Below, in pieces: positions 10,351 to 19,609 of a stretch of 37,966 nt of DNA (within the stretch, counting starts at the first letter, position 1; the number at the start of each line of letters is the position of its first letter). This DNA comes from Spirulinaceae cyanobacterium SM2_1_0 (lineage in GTDB: Bacteria > Cyanobacteriota > Cyanobacteriia > Cyanobacteriales > Spirulinaceae), in NCBI GenBank assembly GCA_012031265.1, contig JAAUTY010000047.1, forward strand, positions 1-37,966, read 5' to 3'. The notes beneath the pieces are model-generated. The model saw only the letters and a list, made by a program, of their open reading frames with translations. It had not been told where the DNA came from and searched no databases. A program made the position numbers and the translations under genes.

Positions 10351-11217
10351 ATGCTGCAATCCGAGTCTCGACCGTCTGAAGTAAGTCAGTTGCAACCGAC
10401 GAAAACCGCCATTTTTGCGATCGGCGGTGCTGAGGATAAGGTACACGGGCGCGAAATTTTGCAGGCATTTTTTCAGCGCTCTGGCGGTCATAAAGCAGCG
10501 ATCGCCATCGTGCCCTCGGCCTCACGCGAACCCGCGATCATCGGCGAGCGCTACCGCCACATTTTTGGGGACATGGGGGCGGCGCAGATCGAGATTTTTG
10601 ATATTCGCGATCGCGACCAGGCGAGCGACGAACAGTATCTCAAGTACGTCGAGGAATGTACCGGCGTCTTCTTAACGGGCGGCGATCAACTACGCCTTTG
10701 TGGACTTCTCGCCGAGACGCCGATTATGGAGCGCATCCGGGAGCGGGGTCAGACCGGCGAAATCGCCTTGGCGGGCACAAGTGCGGGGGCGGCGGTTATG
10801 GGTCACCATATGATCGGGGGGGGCGGCAGTGGCGAGTCACCGAACCGCTCGCTGGTAGACATGACGATGGGGCTGGGCATTGTGCCGGAGGTGGTCGTTG
10901 ACCAGCACTTCCACAATCGCAATCGCATGGCACGACTGCTGAGCGCGATCGCCATTCACCCCGACCGCCTGGGCATTGGCATCGACGAAGACACCTGCGC
11001 CATGTTTGAACAAGATGGCTGGTTTCAGATTCTCGGACGCGGCACGGTCACTGTGATCGACGCGCAAGCGCTCTCGCACACCAATCAGCTTGATGCCGAT
11101 GTGGGTGACCCGCTGAGCCTGCACAGCCTGCGGTTACACGTGCTCTGTCATGGCGATCGCTTTCATCTCCACCAACGCCGTCCCCTAACCCCGATGTCGG
11201 GCGAAAAATCGGCATAA
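10351..11217 (+). CDS. cphB: Cyanophycinase
   Basis: CphB is a serine-type exopeptidase of the peptidase S51 family that cuts cyanophycin into beta-Asp-Arg dipeptides. The 288-residue protein shows the nucleophile elbow GTSAGAAVM with Ser144. His186 (DQHFHNRNR) and Glu213 (GIDEDTC) occupy positions that match the Ser132/His174/Glu201 triad of the Synechocystis enzyme with a constant offset of 12. FLTGGDQLRL precedes the nucleophile. The start gives a slightly long N-terminus. It lies 163 bp upstream of cphA on the same strand, the usual arrangement, so synthesis and breakdown of the nitrogen store are probably regulated together. Confidence 0.97.
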   Translation: MLQSESRPSEVSQLQPTKTAIFAIGGAEDKVHGREILQAFFQRSGGHKAAIAIVPSASREPAIIGERYRHIFGDMGAAQIEIFDIRDRDQASDEQYLKYVEECTGVFLTGGDQLRLCGLLAETPIMERIRERGQTGEIALAGTSAGAAVMGHHMIGGGGSGESPNRSLVDMTMGLGIVPEVVVDQHFHNRNRMARLLSAIAIHPDRLGIGIDEDTCAMFEQDGWFQILGRGTVTVIDAQALSHTNQLDADVGDPLSLHSLRLHVLCHGDRFHLHQRRPLTPMSGEKSA

Positions 11218-11281
11218 CGTCTATTTTTCTAGGACGCGACGGTGCAGGGGCAAACGGGCACAGAGAATCAGTAACTTAAAA

Positions 11282-11302
11282 AACTGTTACCCGCGAACAG
11301 TT
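11282..11302. promoter_or_regulatory. Inverted repeat in the cphB-cphA spacer
   Basis: AACTGTT (11282-11288) and AACAGTT (11296-11302) form a 7-bp dyad around a 7-nt loop, about 80 bp before cphA. It could be an operator or an attenuating hairpin. There is no T tract after it. Confidence 0.35.
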
Positions 11303-11380
11303 CTGCCGCTTTTCCAGGCGGGAAACTGAGTGATAACTCGATTGGTGCGGCTCAGTCTGACATCCTAGGCGACACAATCT

Positions 11381-13996
11381 ATGCGAATTCTTAAGACTTT
11401 GACCCTGCGGGGTCCGAACTATTGGAGCATCCGCCACAAAAAGCTCGTTGTCATGCGTCTTGACCTCGAAGAGCTTGATGAACACTACTCTAACGAAATT
11501 CCTGGTTTCTACGACGGCCTCGTCCAGATTTTACCCACCCTGATCGAGCACTACTGCTCGCCGGGACATCGCGGTGGCTTCCTCAGTCGCCTCCGCGAAG
11601 GCACGCTCATGGGTCATATCATCGAGCACGTCGCCCTAGAACTGCAAGAACTGGCTGGGATGCCCGTCGGCTTCGGCCGCACCCGCGAAACCGCCGATCC
11701 AGGCGTCTACAACGTCGTCTACGAATACCTTGACGAGCAAGCCGGTCGCTATGCCGGTCGCGCCGCCCTGCGTCTGTGCCAAAGCATTGTCGAGACGGGG
11801 ACTTATCCAGCCGCAGAACTGGAGCAGGACCTGGCGGATCTCCGCGAGCTGTGGGCGAATGCCGCCCTCGGCCCCAGCACCGAAACGATTATCAAAGAAG
11901 CCGAAGCACGGCGCATTCCCTGGCTACACCTGAGCGCGCGTGCCACGATCCAGTTGGGCTATGGTGTACGCCAGCGACGGATGCAAGCGACGCTCACGGA
12001 TGCGTCCGGCATTCTCGGTGTCGAGTTAGCTTGTGACAAAGAAGGGACGAAAACTATGCTCCGCGATGCCGGCATTCCCGTCCCACGCGGCACGGTGATT
12101 CAATATCTCGATGAACTAGAAGACGCCATCGAAGACGTCGGCGGTTACCCGATCGTGATCAAGCCCCTCGACGGCAACCACGGACGCGGCATCACCATCA
12201 ACATCGACAACTGGCAAGATGCCGAGATCGCCTACGACCACGCCAGTGAAGCGGCCAAGACGCGCTCGGTGATCATTGAGCGTTACTACCGAGGCAGCGA
12301 TCATCGCGTGCTCGTAGTCAATGGCAAAGTCGTGGCTGTCGCAGAACGCATTCCAGCACACGTCATCGGTGATGGCCGTGCCACGATCGGCGAACTGATC
12401 GACGCCACGAATCGCGACCCCCGGCGCGGTCATGGTCATGACAATGTGCTGACGAAAATCACACTCGATGACAAGGCGATCGCCGTGCTCGAACGCCAAG
12501 GCTACCGCCTTGACACGGTGTTGCGTGAGGGCGAGCGCGCCTTTCTGCGGGCAACCGCCAACCTGAGCACGGGCGGCATCGCCATCGACCGCACCGACGA
12601 CATCCACCCCGAAAATATCTGGATTGCTCAGCGCGCCGTGCAGGCTATCGGCCTCGACATCGCCGGTCTCGATGTGGTCACACCGGACATCACCCGCCCC
12701 CTGCGGGAAATGGATGGCGTCATCGTCGAGGTTAATGCTGCGCCGGGCTTCCGGATGCACGCCGCGCCCAGCGAGGGGCTGCCGCGCAATGTCGGTGCCG
12801 CCGTGCTCGATATGCTCTTCCCGCCGGACACACCGACCCGCATCCCGATCATTTCGATCACCGGCACCAATGGCAAAACGACGACGACCCGCTTGACTGC
12901 CCACCTGTTCCGCCAGACCCAGAAGGTCGTGGGCTACACGACCACCGACGGCATTTATATCAACGAATACCTAGTCGAAAAAGGCGATACCACCGGCCCC
13001 CAAAGCGCGCAAGTGATTCTCAAAGACCCCTCAGTCGAGATTGCTGTATTGGAAACGGCGCGCGGTGGCATCTTGCGATCGGGCATTGCCTTCGAGAACT
13101 GCGATGTCGGCGTGGTACTCAATGTCGCCGCCGATCACCTCGGCCTCGGCGACATCAATACGATCGAACAGATGGCCTCAGTCAAGAGCGTCGTCGCCGA
13201 AAATGCCGATCCCGACGGTCATGTCGTCCTCAATGCTGACGATCCGCTGGTGGCGAAGATGGCAGAGCGCGTCCAAGCCAAGATCGCCTACTTTGCGATG
13301 AGCCGCGACAATGCTGTGATTCAGGAGCATATCCGGCGCGGCGGTATTGCGGCGATCTACGAAGACGGTTACCTAACGCTGCTAGAAGGGGATTTTACCT
13401 TACAACTGGAAGCCGCGAAGAAGCTACCAGTCACCCTCGGCGGCTTAGCGCCGTTTATGATTGCCAATGCGCTGGCGGCGAGTCTCTGTGCTTTTGTGCA
13501 AGGGGTGGATATTGAGCTGATTCGCCAAGGTCTGCGCACCTTTAACCCCTCTAGTGACCAGACTCCCGGCCGCATGAATCTCTTCGACCTCGGCCAGCAC
13601 CATGTCTTGATCGACTACGCCCATAATCCGGCGGGCTATGAGGCGATGGGCGGCTTCGTGCAGAATTGGGAGGGCGATCGCGTCGGGGTGGTCGGGGGGC
13701 CAGGTGATCGCCGTGATGAAGATTTGATCGAGCTGGGCCGCATCGCCGCCAAGCTGTTCCACTACATCATCATCAAAGAAGACGAGGATCGGCGCGGTCG
13801 CGAGCGCGGTGAAGTCGCTGACCTGATTGCCAAGGGCGTCGTGCAAGTCGATCCGGATGCGCGCTACGAAATCCAACTGGACGAGCGCCAGGCCATCGAA
13901 CTCAGCCTCAGCAAAGTCAAGGATGGCGGCCTAGTCGCGATCACGCCAGAAAGTGTTGGTGTAGCCATCGACCTGATTAAATCTCGCCAAGCCTAA
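11381..13996 (+). CDS. cphA: Cyanophycin synthetase
   Basis: CphA polymerises aspartate and arginine into multi-L-arginyl-poly-L-aspartate without ribosomes, using ATP at two sites. At 871 residues it has the full length of the family. An N-terminal domain (1-160) is followed by an ATP-grasp domain (about 215-480; GGYPIVIKPLDGNHGRGI, VIVEVNAAPGFRMH), which adds aspartate. A Mur-ligase-like domain follows, with the P-loop GTNGKT at 495-500 (Lys499) and the later motifs LIDYAHNPAGYEAM and GGPGDRRDEDL, and adds arginine. All expected motifs are intact. It follows cphB and its 3' end overlaps the convergent glycosyltransferase gene by 4 bp. Confidence 0.98.
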   Translation: MRILKTLTLRGPNYWSIRHKKLVVMRLDLEELDEHYSNEIPGFYDGLVQILPTLIEHYCSPGHRGGFLSRLREGTLMGHIIEHVALELQELAGMPVGFGRTRETADPGVYNVVYEYLDEQAGRYAGRAALRLCQSIVETGTYPAAELEQDLADLRELWANAALGPSTETIIKEAEARRIPWLHLSARATIQLGYGVRQRRMQATLTDASGILGVELACDKEGTKTMLRDAGIPVPRGTVIQYLDELEDAIEDVGGYPIVIKPLDGNHGRGITINIDNWQDAEIAYDHASEAAKTRSVIIERYYRGSDHRVLVVNGKVVAVAERIPAHVIGDGRATIGELIDATNRDPRRGHGHDNVLTKITLDDKAIAVLERQGYRLDTVLREGERAFLRATANLSTGGIAIDRTDDIHPENIWIAQRAVQAIGLDIAGLDVVTPDITRPLREMDGVIVEVNAAPGFRMHAAPSEGLPRNVGAAVLDMLFPPDTPTRIPIISITGTNGKTTTTRLTAHLFRQTQKVVGYTTTDGIYINEYLVEKGDTTGPQSAQVILKDPSVEIAVLETARGGILRSGIAFENCDVGVVLNVAADHLGLGDINTIEQMASVKSVVAENADPDGHVVLNADDPLVAKMAERVQAKIAYFAMSRDNAVIQEHIRRGGIAAIYEDGYLTLLEGDFTLQLEAAKKLPVTLGGLAPFMIANALAASLCAFVQGVDIELIRQGLRTFNPSSDQTPGRMNLFDLGQHHVLIDYAHNPAGYEAMGGFVQNWEGDRVGVVGGPGDRRDEDLIELGRIAAKLFHYIIIKEDEDRRGRERGEVADLIAKGVVQVDPDARYEIQLDERQAIELSLSKVKDGGLVAITPESVGVAIDLIKSRQA

Positions 13997-14721
13997 AGTG
14001 TCGCATCACGCTTGGCGTAGTAGTAGGCACGATTTTTCGCCACCCACTCGGCTTCTGACCACTGGCGATCGCGCTCATGGGCCAAGTGCAGATAAACCAA
14101 ATCCGGCGAGCGACAGAGATGGCGACCGTCAGCCAGATAGCGCTCGATCAGATCCTGATCCTCGCCCCCCCAGCCGACAAACTGCTCATCCCAGCCGCCC
14201 AGCGCTTGCAGGCGATCGCGCTGCAACAGCGGCACGACGCCAAAACGCTCGCCTTGCAACAAATGCTTCCGCAACGCGGTCGGCTGATCTTCGGGGGCGA
14301 TCGCGGCAGTCGCGGCCGCCGCCGGTAAGCACGCCAAGTCGTCGAGAGCCGTCAAGGGGCTGAGCAGTCGATAACCGCTGATTAATAGCTGGGGCGCTTG
14401 CTGGGCGATCGCCAGGTGCCGCGTCAGCGTCGCACCCACCGGCAAGAGATCCACATCGAACGGCGTCACCCAGTTGCCCTGAGCCGCCGCCAAACCCAGA
14501 TTCAGCGCCCGCGTCTTGTGAAAAACACCCGGACAGCTCAGGTGCAGATAGTGGCTGCGGGGCAGTTGCCGCAGCCGTTCTGGCAAACCGGGTGATGGCA
14601 CTGCACTGGCTTCGAGCAGCCACAGCTCAGCCGCCGCCGGAGCCATCTGCTGCCACCAATGCAAGAGGCTGGTGAGTTGAGCGGGGCGATCGCGATAGGT
14701 CACGAGCAAAGAAAGCTGCAT
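13993..14721 (-). CDS. GT2-like glycosyltransferase
   Basis: The 242-residue product starts with a GT-A nucleotide-binding strand (QLSLLVTYRDRP). It contains an acidic DVDLLP motif near residue 95 (DxD-like metal and nucleotide-sugar site) and the acceptor-side signature GGWDEQFVGWGGEDQDL near residue 190. That signature is typical of galactosyltransferase-like or chondroitin-polymerase-like GT2/GT7 domains. It probably transfers a sugar in surface polysaccharide synthesis, but the substrate cannot be read from the sequence. The Met at 14721 begins the fold; the frame is open to 14796. The last 4 bp overlap the cphA stop on the opposite strand. Confidence 0.8.
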   Translation of the reverse strand: MQLSLLVTYRDRPAQLTSLLHWWQQMAPAAAELWLLEASAVPSPGLPERLRQLPRSHYLHLSCPGVFHKTRALNLGLAAAQGNWVTPFDVDLLPVGATLTRHLAIAQQAPQLLISGYRLLSPLTALDDLACLPAAAATAAIAPEDQPTALRKHLLQGERFGVVPLLQRDRLQALGGWDEQFVGWGGEDQDLIERYLADGRHLCRSPDLVYLHLAHERDRQWSEAEWVAKNRAYYYAKRDATL

Positions 14722-15108
14722 AGTATCAGAACAGGGTTGACACTGAGGGGGCGGCATCGTCAGGCGGTGCATCGCTGCTCCCCCGAACCGCGACAAACTC
14801 GGAAACCACCCAGCCGCGATGCACGGCGATCATGGATGCTTCCCGCTTCTTTTTTATATGCCTCGCCGTGCTTGTTTGCCCTCAGCCGCCGCCGCAACAA
14901 ACCCATTTCAACAGATTCACGCGATTCGCTACACTGGTGAGGGTGCAGGCAGTCTGGGTTCGTTTGGGTTCGCAGCTCGTCACGTTGGTGGCAGGAGCGG
15001 TCACTAACGATTGAGATTCAGCCGCAAGCCGGCAATCCGCTTGCTACTGCCTTATGCCCGCCCAAAGTTTTTCGTAACCTTGTACAAGCTGAGAGGAAAG
15101 ACAGCGTC
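14722..15108. other. Intergenic region between divergent genes
   Basis: This 387-bp region holds the promoters of the glycosyltransferase (minus) and vipp1 (plus). A GAGAGGAAAG tract at 15090-15099 is the vipp1 RBS. Short open frames on the plus strand have no recognisable features and are left out. Confidence 0.5.
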
Positions 15109-15876
15109 ATGGGACTATTCGATCGCATCAGCCGGGTTGTCCGAGCCAATCTCAACGACATGGTCAGCAATGCTGAGGATCCTGAGAAGATTCTGGAACA
15201 GTCGATAATCGACATGCAAGAAGACTTGGTACAGCTGCGCCAAGCTGTAGCGAAGGCGATCGCCGCCCAGAAAAAAACTGAGCAGCAGCACAACAAGAAC
15301 CAAGTTGATGCAAACCAATGGCAACAACGCGCCCAACTAGCCATCTCAAAAGGGGATGAAAGTCTGGCGCGTGAAGCACTGACGCGCAAGAAGAACAGCG
15401 CTGAGGTTGCTGCGCAACTGAAGCAGCAACTCGATGTCCAAGTTAACCAAGTGCAAGGCCTGAAGCGCAACTTGATTGCCCTCGAGAGCAAGATTTCGGA
15501 AGCCAAGACCAAGAAGGATATGCTCAAGGCGCGCGTCCAAGCGGCAAAAGCCAACGAGCAGTTGCAGAGTGCCGTCAGCTCGATGAACACCGGCAGCTCG
15601 ATGGCAGCTTTCGAGCGGATGGAAGAGAAGGTATTAGAACTGGAAGCCCGTTCTCAAGCAGCGTTTGAGCTAGGCGGCAATGACCTCGAGAGCCAATTTG
15701 CGGCCCTCGAGTCGGGAAGCGATGTCGATGCCGAGTTGGCGGCGATGAAAGCCCAACTCTCCGGTGCCGCTCCGGATCAAGGCGCACTACCCGCCGGTAG
15801 CAGCCCCACCGCTACCCAGGCCGAAGGCACGATTGATGCTGAACTGGAAGAGCTTCGCACCCAATTGAATCAATAG
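15109..15876 (+). CDS. vipp1: Vipp1/IM30, thylakoid membrane remodelling protein
   Basis: Vipp1 is the ESCRT-III-like PspA homologue that forms rings and rods on membranes and is needed for thylakoid formation and membrane repair. The 255-residue protein begins MGLFDRISRVVRANLNDMV, the amphipathic helix 0 that binds membrane. The coiled-coil PspA hairpin follows with AEDPEKILEQSIIDMQEDL and LAREAL. A C-terminal extension after a Gly/Ala/Pro-rich linker (about 220-240) ends in TIDAELEELRTQLNQ, the helix that separates Vipp1 from PspA. It is strongly charged and lacks membrane-spanning segments. It appears monocistronic. Confidence 0.95.
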   Translation: MGLFDRISRVVRANLNDMVSNAEDPEKILEQSIIDMQEDLVQLRQAVAKAIAAQKKTEQQHNKNQVDANQWQQRAQLAISKGDESLAREALTRKKNSAEVAAQLKQQLDVQVNQVQGLKRNLIALESKISEAKTKKDMLKARVQAAKANEQLQSAVSSMNTGSSMAAFERMEEKVLELEARSQAAFELGGNDLESQFAALESGSDVDAELAAMKAQLSGAAPDQGALPAGSSPTATQAEGTIDAELEELRTQLNQ

Positions 15877-15959
15877 CACGATGCTTTAGGCAGCTGGATG
15901 GGGCATGGCTGATTGACGGGATGCCGCCGATCTTTCCCAGCACGACTTCATCACTGATC

Positions 15960-15987
15960 GTAGAGACGCGACACGTCGCGTCTCTAC
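15960..15987. repeat. Dispersed palindrome after vipp1
   Basis: A perfect 12-bp stem (15960-15971 with 15976-15987) reads GTAGAGACGCGA on the left arm. A closely related palindrome lies at 30130-30165. GTAGAGACGCGA/TCGCGTCTCTAC palindromes are a known dispersed element in cyanobacteria. Its position after vipp1 would allow it to act as a terminator or a 3' RNA stabiliser. Confidence 0.8.
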
Positions 15988-16159
15988 CATTTTGATGTGA
16001 AGATGTTCGCTCCCAATTGATTGAACGTCAGATTTCACGCCCAGATTCAACAGCGCTGATGATCGACCCACCGTGTAATGATAGATTGAACTTTTGTTTA
16101 GAAATGTCACAGATCACTAGCGACTCGCCAGCCGCAATTCGGGGCCGTGCTACCTTGCA

Positions 16160-16399
16160 ATGGGGAATTTGAAAAACCATTCAAAAGTTAGCGGAGAACG
16201 GGTTTTGGCTACTCAGTTTGCAACGAAACTAGCATCTCACCACTACGATGACATCAGCAGTTATGTGGCGGAGTTACAGCTTCACATGACATTGCAAGCT
16301 CGTAACCTGATCCCGACACTGTCTGGTGCTCAGGACAGTCGCCAACAGATGCTCCACGAGTCTCAGGCGCAACTCGAAAAGCTCGCCTCGCGTCAATAA
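16160..16399 (+). CDS. Small hypothetical protein
   Basis: This open frame of 79 codons encodes a soluble, probably helical protein (segments SSYVAELQLHMTLQARNL and SRQQMLHESQAQLEKLASR). It has no signal peptide, no Cys cluster and no known motif. The RBS is weak. The Gln-rich helical end and its place between vipp1 and a repeat element give no functional hint. It may be real, but no homologue is recognised. Confidence 0.4.
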   Translation: MGNLKNHSKVSGERVLATQFATKLASHHYDDISSYVAELQLHMTLQARNLIPTLSGAQDSRQQMLHESQAQLEKLASRQ

Positions 16400-16460
16400 G
16401 TGCATGGTTTAGTAATCAATCCGGCATTGCTGATTCAGGATGTAGATGCGAGGTTGCAAC

Positions 16461-16684
16461 CTAGTAGAGGGAGGCATCAATGGCGGTGCGATGCAATCTG
16501 CCATTGATTCCCGATCCTGTGCTTGGCACTCAAGCCGCGCCGCCCTCATCCCCAGCCCTGCTCCCAAACCGGGAGCAGGGAGCCAGAAGCCCTCTCCCAG
16601 CTTAGGAGAGAGTTTGATGAGGGTCTTTGCTTTCTGGGTATAGAGACCGGGTTTAATATGGGTTCGCCCCTACCGACAATGACG
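16461..16684 (-). repeat. Family B dispersed element, copy B1
   Basis: This stretch of about 224 bp is the reverse complement of 37463-37690 at roughly 80 per cent identity over its length by eye. Shared landmarks are a CTAGTAGAG start, AAACCGGGAGCAGGGAGCC, two CTCTCCC-type inverted stems, and the GACCGGGTT...GGGTTCGCCCCTACC end. It contains no intact gene. The imperfect stems GAGCAGG/CCTGCTC and CTCTCC/GGAGAG suggest a structured, non-autonomous element. Confidence 0.8.
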
Positions 16685-16793
16685 ACGTTATTGTCGTTGT
16701 ATTGTGTTGGGGTGTTCTCATCGTGCTCGCCGCCACTAATCGAGCTGGCACGCTAAATTGTGAGGGAAGCTCTGAATCCCATTCTCAATCACG

Positions 16794-18095
16794 ATGATGC
16801 CGCGTGATCGCTCCCTCGCCGACTATTATCAGCTCCTCGAACTGCCTCCTGACGCCACAGCGGCTGACGTGGATGTCGCTTATCTCCGCATCACCCACCA
16901 GCGGTTGCGGAGCGGTGAAAAATCTGACTTACCAGCCTTGAAACAGGCGCGGTCGATCTTGAAAAGCGCCTTGCAACAGCGGGAGCATGAGCGCGCCAGC
17001 ACTCAGCAGCGCGCTCGTGCCCAAGCAGCGACGCCAGTAGCTTTGCTGCAAGATCGGCTGGCGACTTGGAGTGGAGCCGCACAGGTGAAGATTCGGGGGC
17101 GATCGCTACACGTAGCCCTCCCCACTGGTCAAGTGCCGCACCCGCTGCTTGCCACCGCCAAAGTCTACACGCTGGTCTCCGATTGCCTGGCGACCGCACC
17201 AGAACTCGCAAAATTAAAGCGCCTCCACATTTACGGCTGGCAAGCCAACAAAAAACCGCGTTGGCAACGGCAGCTTGCCATGCCAACCACAGAATTTATC
17301 CCTGCTGACTTCGATTTGCTCTCCTTCCAAAATCGCTATAGCAATGTCTTTTTCTTTCCCGGTTTGATGGCGCTGGCGATGTTACTGAAAGCCTGGGCTG
17401 TGTCAAGCTTCTTGCTGCGCGGCATTGATGTTTGGTTGCATGAATTTGGTCACGCCACCATCGCCTGGCTGTCAGGCCGCAAGGCAATTCCGCTGCCGCT
17501 GGGTTGGACATCGATCGAGGTTGAGCGATCGCTCTTCGTTTACTTCGGTCTACTGGCATTGTTCGGGCTGCTATTTTGGGCAGGGCGGCGAGAGCAGCGG
17601 CGTTGGCCGATGGTATTGGCGATCGCCTTTGCCCTCCTGCAATTTGTAATGACCTGGCTCCTCAGCGCCGACACCTTCGAGATGCTCACCTATTTTGGTG
17701 GCATTGGCGGCGAGTTTTATCTCAGCACCCTGCTCATTGTCAGCTTCTACTTCCCGATGCCAGACTATTGGCAATGGTCATTCTGGCGCTATCCCGCTGC
17801 CCTGGCGGCAGCCTTCACCTTTTGGGGCAATTGCTGGCAGTGGCGACAGATCCGACGCGGCCTGGATGAGATTCCCTGGGGGTCGCTCTGGGGCGGGCGC
17901 GACCATGCGGGTGGCGATATGAATATGCTGAGCAATACGTTCGGTTGGAGCGATCGCCAAATTATTGGTTCCTACAACTTCTTGGCGACCCTTTGCCTGA
18001 TTACGATTCTGGCAATTTACGCTTGGCGAGCGCTGTGGCTCAACCAAGCATTTCTCTGGGCCTCCTGGCAGCGCTTCCTCGCCCGCTTCGCCTAG
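16794..18095 (+). CDS. J-like domain fused to M50-like membrane metalloprotease
   Basis: The 433-residue protein starts with a J-domain-like helical pair (DYYQLLELPPDATAADVDVA, residues about 9-65) in which the HPD motif needed to stimulate Hsp70 is missing (THQR in its place). A soluble middle region follows. From residue about 175 there are roughly six membrane segments. Segment two carries HEFGHATIAWLSG (His216-Glu217-His220), the zinc motif HExxH of site-2/M50-type intramembrane proteases. A distal GGIGGEF could contribute, but a clear third ligand such as NPDG is not seen. It is probably a membrane protein of unknown substrate. The fusion is the notable point. Proteolytic activity is an inference from one motif. 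Confidence 0.75.
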   Translation: MMPRDRSLADYYQLLELPPDATAADVDVAYLRITHQRLRSGEKSDLPALKQARSILKSALQQREHERASTQQRARAQAATPVALLQDRLATWSGAAQVKIRGRSLHVALPTGQVPHPLLATAKVYTLVSDCLATAPELAKLKRLHIYGWQANKKPRWQRQLAMPTTEFIPADFDLLSFQNRYSNVFFFPGLMALAMLLKAWAVSSFLLRGIDVWLHEFGHATIAWLSGRKAIPLPLGWTSIEVERSLFVYFGLLALFGLLFWAGRREQRRWPMVLAIAFALLQFVMTWLLSADTFEMLTYFGGIGGEFYLSTLLIVSFYFPMPDYWQWSFWRYPAALAAAFTFWGNCWQWRQIRRGLDEIPWGSLWGGRDHAGGDMNMLSNTFGWSDRQIIGSYNFLATLCLITILAIYAWRALWLNQAFLWASWQRFLARFA

Positions 18096-18116
18096 AGCAT
18101 CGATTCGATATTCCTA

Positions 18117-18150
18117 GAAACCCGGGTTTTTCCTGGGTTGGTGTACGAGA
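18117..18150 (+). terminator. Possible terminator or palindrome after the metalloprotease gene
   Basis: GAAACCCGGGTTTTTC (from 18118) is a near-palindrome with a short run of T, shortly after the stop at 18095. A second GGGTT follows. AAACCCGG-type palindromes are common dispersed repeats in cyanobacteria, so both readings are open. Confidence 0.35.
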
Positions 18151-18277
18151 TTTTGGGGAGCATCCCAGTTTGGCAACCCTGCGTTCCTACAAAACAGGCA
18201 ACATCGATACCCTCTTAGTACGCAGTAAAGAGAAGAATGCGGCACTGAGCACTTGTACTGTATAGGACTCTGCTAGC

Positions 18278-19192
18278 CTAATCCAAATCGACGACGTGAA
18301 CCCAGTGCTGGTAATCTGGTTGGCGATTTTCAACAATGCTGACTAGCTGGGTGCGGAGCTTCTCGGTCAGGGGGCGTTCGGCTGGTAGTGTATAGTTTTC
18401 AATCCGATTGATCGGAGCAATCTTGGCAGCGGTGCCGCTCAGGAAGACCTCATCGGCGATGAAGAGTTCTGATTTATCCAGGGGTCGCTCAACGACGGGA
18501 ATCCCGAAATCGCGCGCCAAGGCGAGGATGCTGTCGCGGGTGATCCCCTCCAAGATGTCTTGATCGAAGCTGGGCGTAATCAATTGTCCATCGCGCACGA
18601 CGAAAATATTCATCCCCGAAGCCTCGCAAACTTTGCCCTGAGAGTTGAGGAGGATGGCTTCATCAAAACCGGATTCGACGGCTTCAGTTTTGGCGAGGGA
18701 GGAGGTGATGTAAGCGCCGCTGATCTTGCCGCGCAAGGGGAAGCTTTGGTCTTCTTGGCGGTGCCAGGAGCTGATCCGGCAACTGACGCCAGCCGGTGAG
18801 AGATAGTCTCCCAATTCTAGGCCATAGACAAAGAAATTTTTCTCAATCTTGTGGAGACGCGGGGCAATGCCGAGGTCAGAGGTGTAGACAAAGGGGCGAA
18901 TATAAAACGAGATTTGGGGCTGATTTTTACGAATAAAGTCGATAATAACGGCTTGAATTTTATCCGCTGGCAAGTCGTAGTGTAGGAAGCGCGCGCTTTG
19001 GCTGAGGCGTTTGCAGTGGCGGTCAAGACGAAACAGGAGGATTTGGCGATTGTTCGCTGGATTGGGAATGCCGCGCAAACCACCAAATGCCCCCGTGCCG
19101 TAGTGCAGGGCGTGGGTGGCGATGGAAATGTTGGCGTCTTCAAAGGGGACAAACTGTTGCTCGAAGTAGGCAAATGGCAGGAAGTTGTGCAT
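18278..19192 (-). CDS. ilvE: Branched-chain amino acid aminotransferase
   Basis: IlvE moves the amino group between glutamate and the 2-oxo acids of leucine, isoleucine and valine, with pyridoxal phosphate. The 304-residue class IV aminotransferase shows HALHYGTGAFGGLRG, RLDRHCKRL, and RGKISGAYITSSLAKTEAV with the PLP lysine in GKISGAY. EGITRDSIL and EVFLSGTAAKIAPI follow. Length and motifs fit the family. The ATG at 19192 begins the conserved MHNFLPFAYFE; the frame is open to 19252 without similarity. It stands alone, convergent with the metalloprotease-like gene. Confidence 0.95.
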   Translation of the reverse strand: MHNFLPFAYFEQQFVPFEDANISIATHALHYGTGAFGGLRGIPNPANNRQILLFRLDRHCKRLSQSARFLHYDLPADKIQAVIIDFIRKNQPQISFYIRPFVYTSDLGIAPRLHKIEKNFFVYGLELGDYLSPAGVSCRISSWHRQEDQSFPLRGKISGAYITSSLAKTEAVESGFDEAILLNSQGKVCEASGMNIFVVRDGQLITPSFDQDILEGITRDSILALARDFGIPVVERPLDKSELFIADEVFLSGTAAKIAPINRIENYTLPAERPLTEKLRTQLVSIVENRQPDYQHWVHVVDLD

Positions 19193-19609
19193 GGTACGGT
19201 CTGAGGAATTGCGCGCGAGTGTGGAAGCTGTTATCAGTGAGCGTCGTAACAATCAAGCCGCCCGTTGATTTGGTCGTGCTCGCGCCCTGCTCGCTGACAA
19301 GCCATTTCGCTTGACCTTTAACTATAAATTGGTGGCGAGTCGGCGTCAAATTCGGCGGAAGCACGGAAGAGATGAGTGGTCGCGGTGTGCGATCGCCCGC
19401 AAATTCACGGAAATTCGAGTGATTGGCTGGATTTTTGACCCGCAGAGCAGATAACTTGAACGCATATTCGCGATCGCGTTCCCGGTCGTGCCAGGGTGTG
19501 CTCTGACGATGCTTGTTTGCTGTGCCGTTGTAGCCAAAATTTAGCCGCGTCGCGGTTGTCCTAAAACGAAGTGTTTGCACGCCACACCCTGGCTGCGGGA
19601 GAATTTTTT
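19193..19609. other. Intergenic region between divergent genes
   Basis: This 417-bp region lies between ilvE (minus) and the rlpA-like gene (plus). No gene, RNA or strong promoter was seen. GGAGA at 19599-19603 is the RBS of the plus-strand gene, which supports ATG 19610. Confidence 0.5.

Noticed and set aside
12116-12904. Open frame of 262 codons opposite cphA
   Set aside because: It lies entirely within the cyanophycin synthetase gene, and its translation has no recognisable domain.
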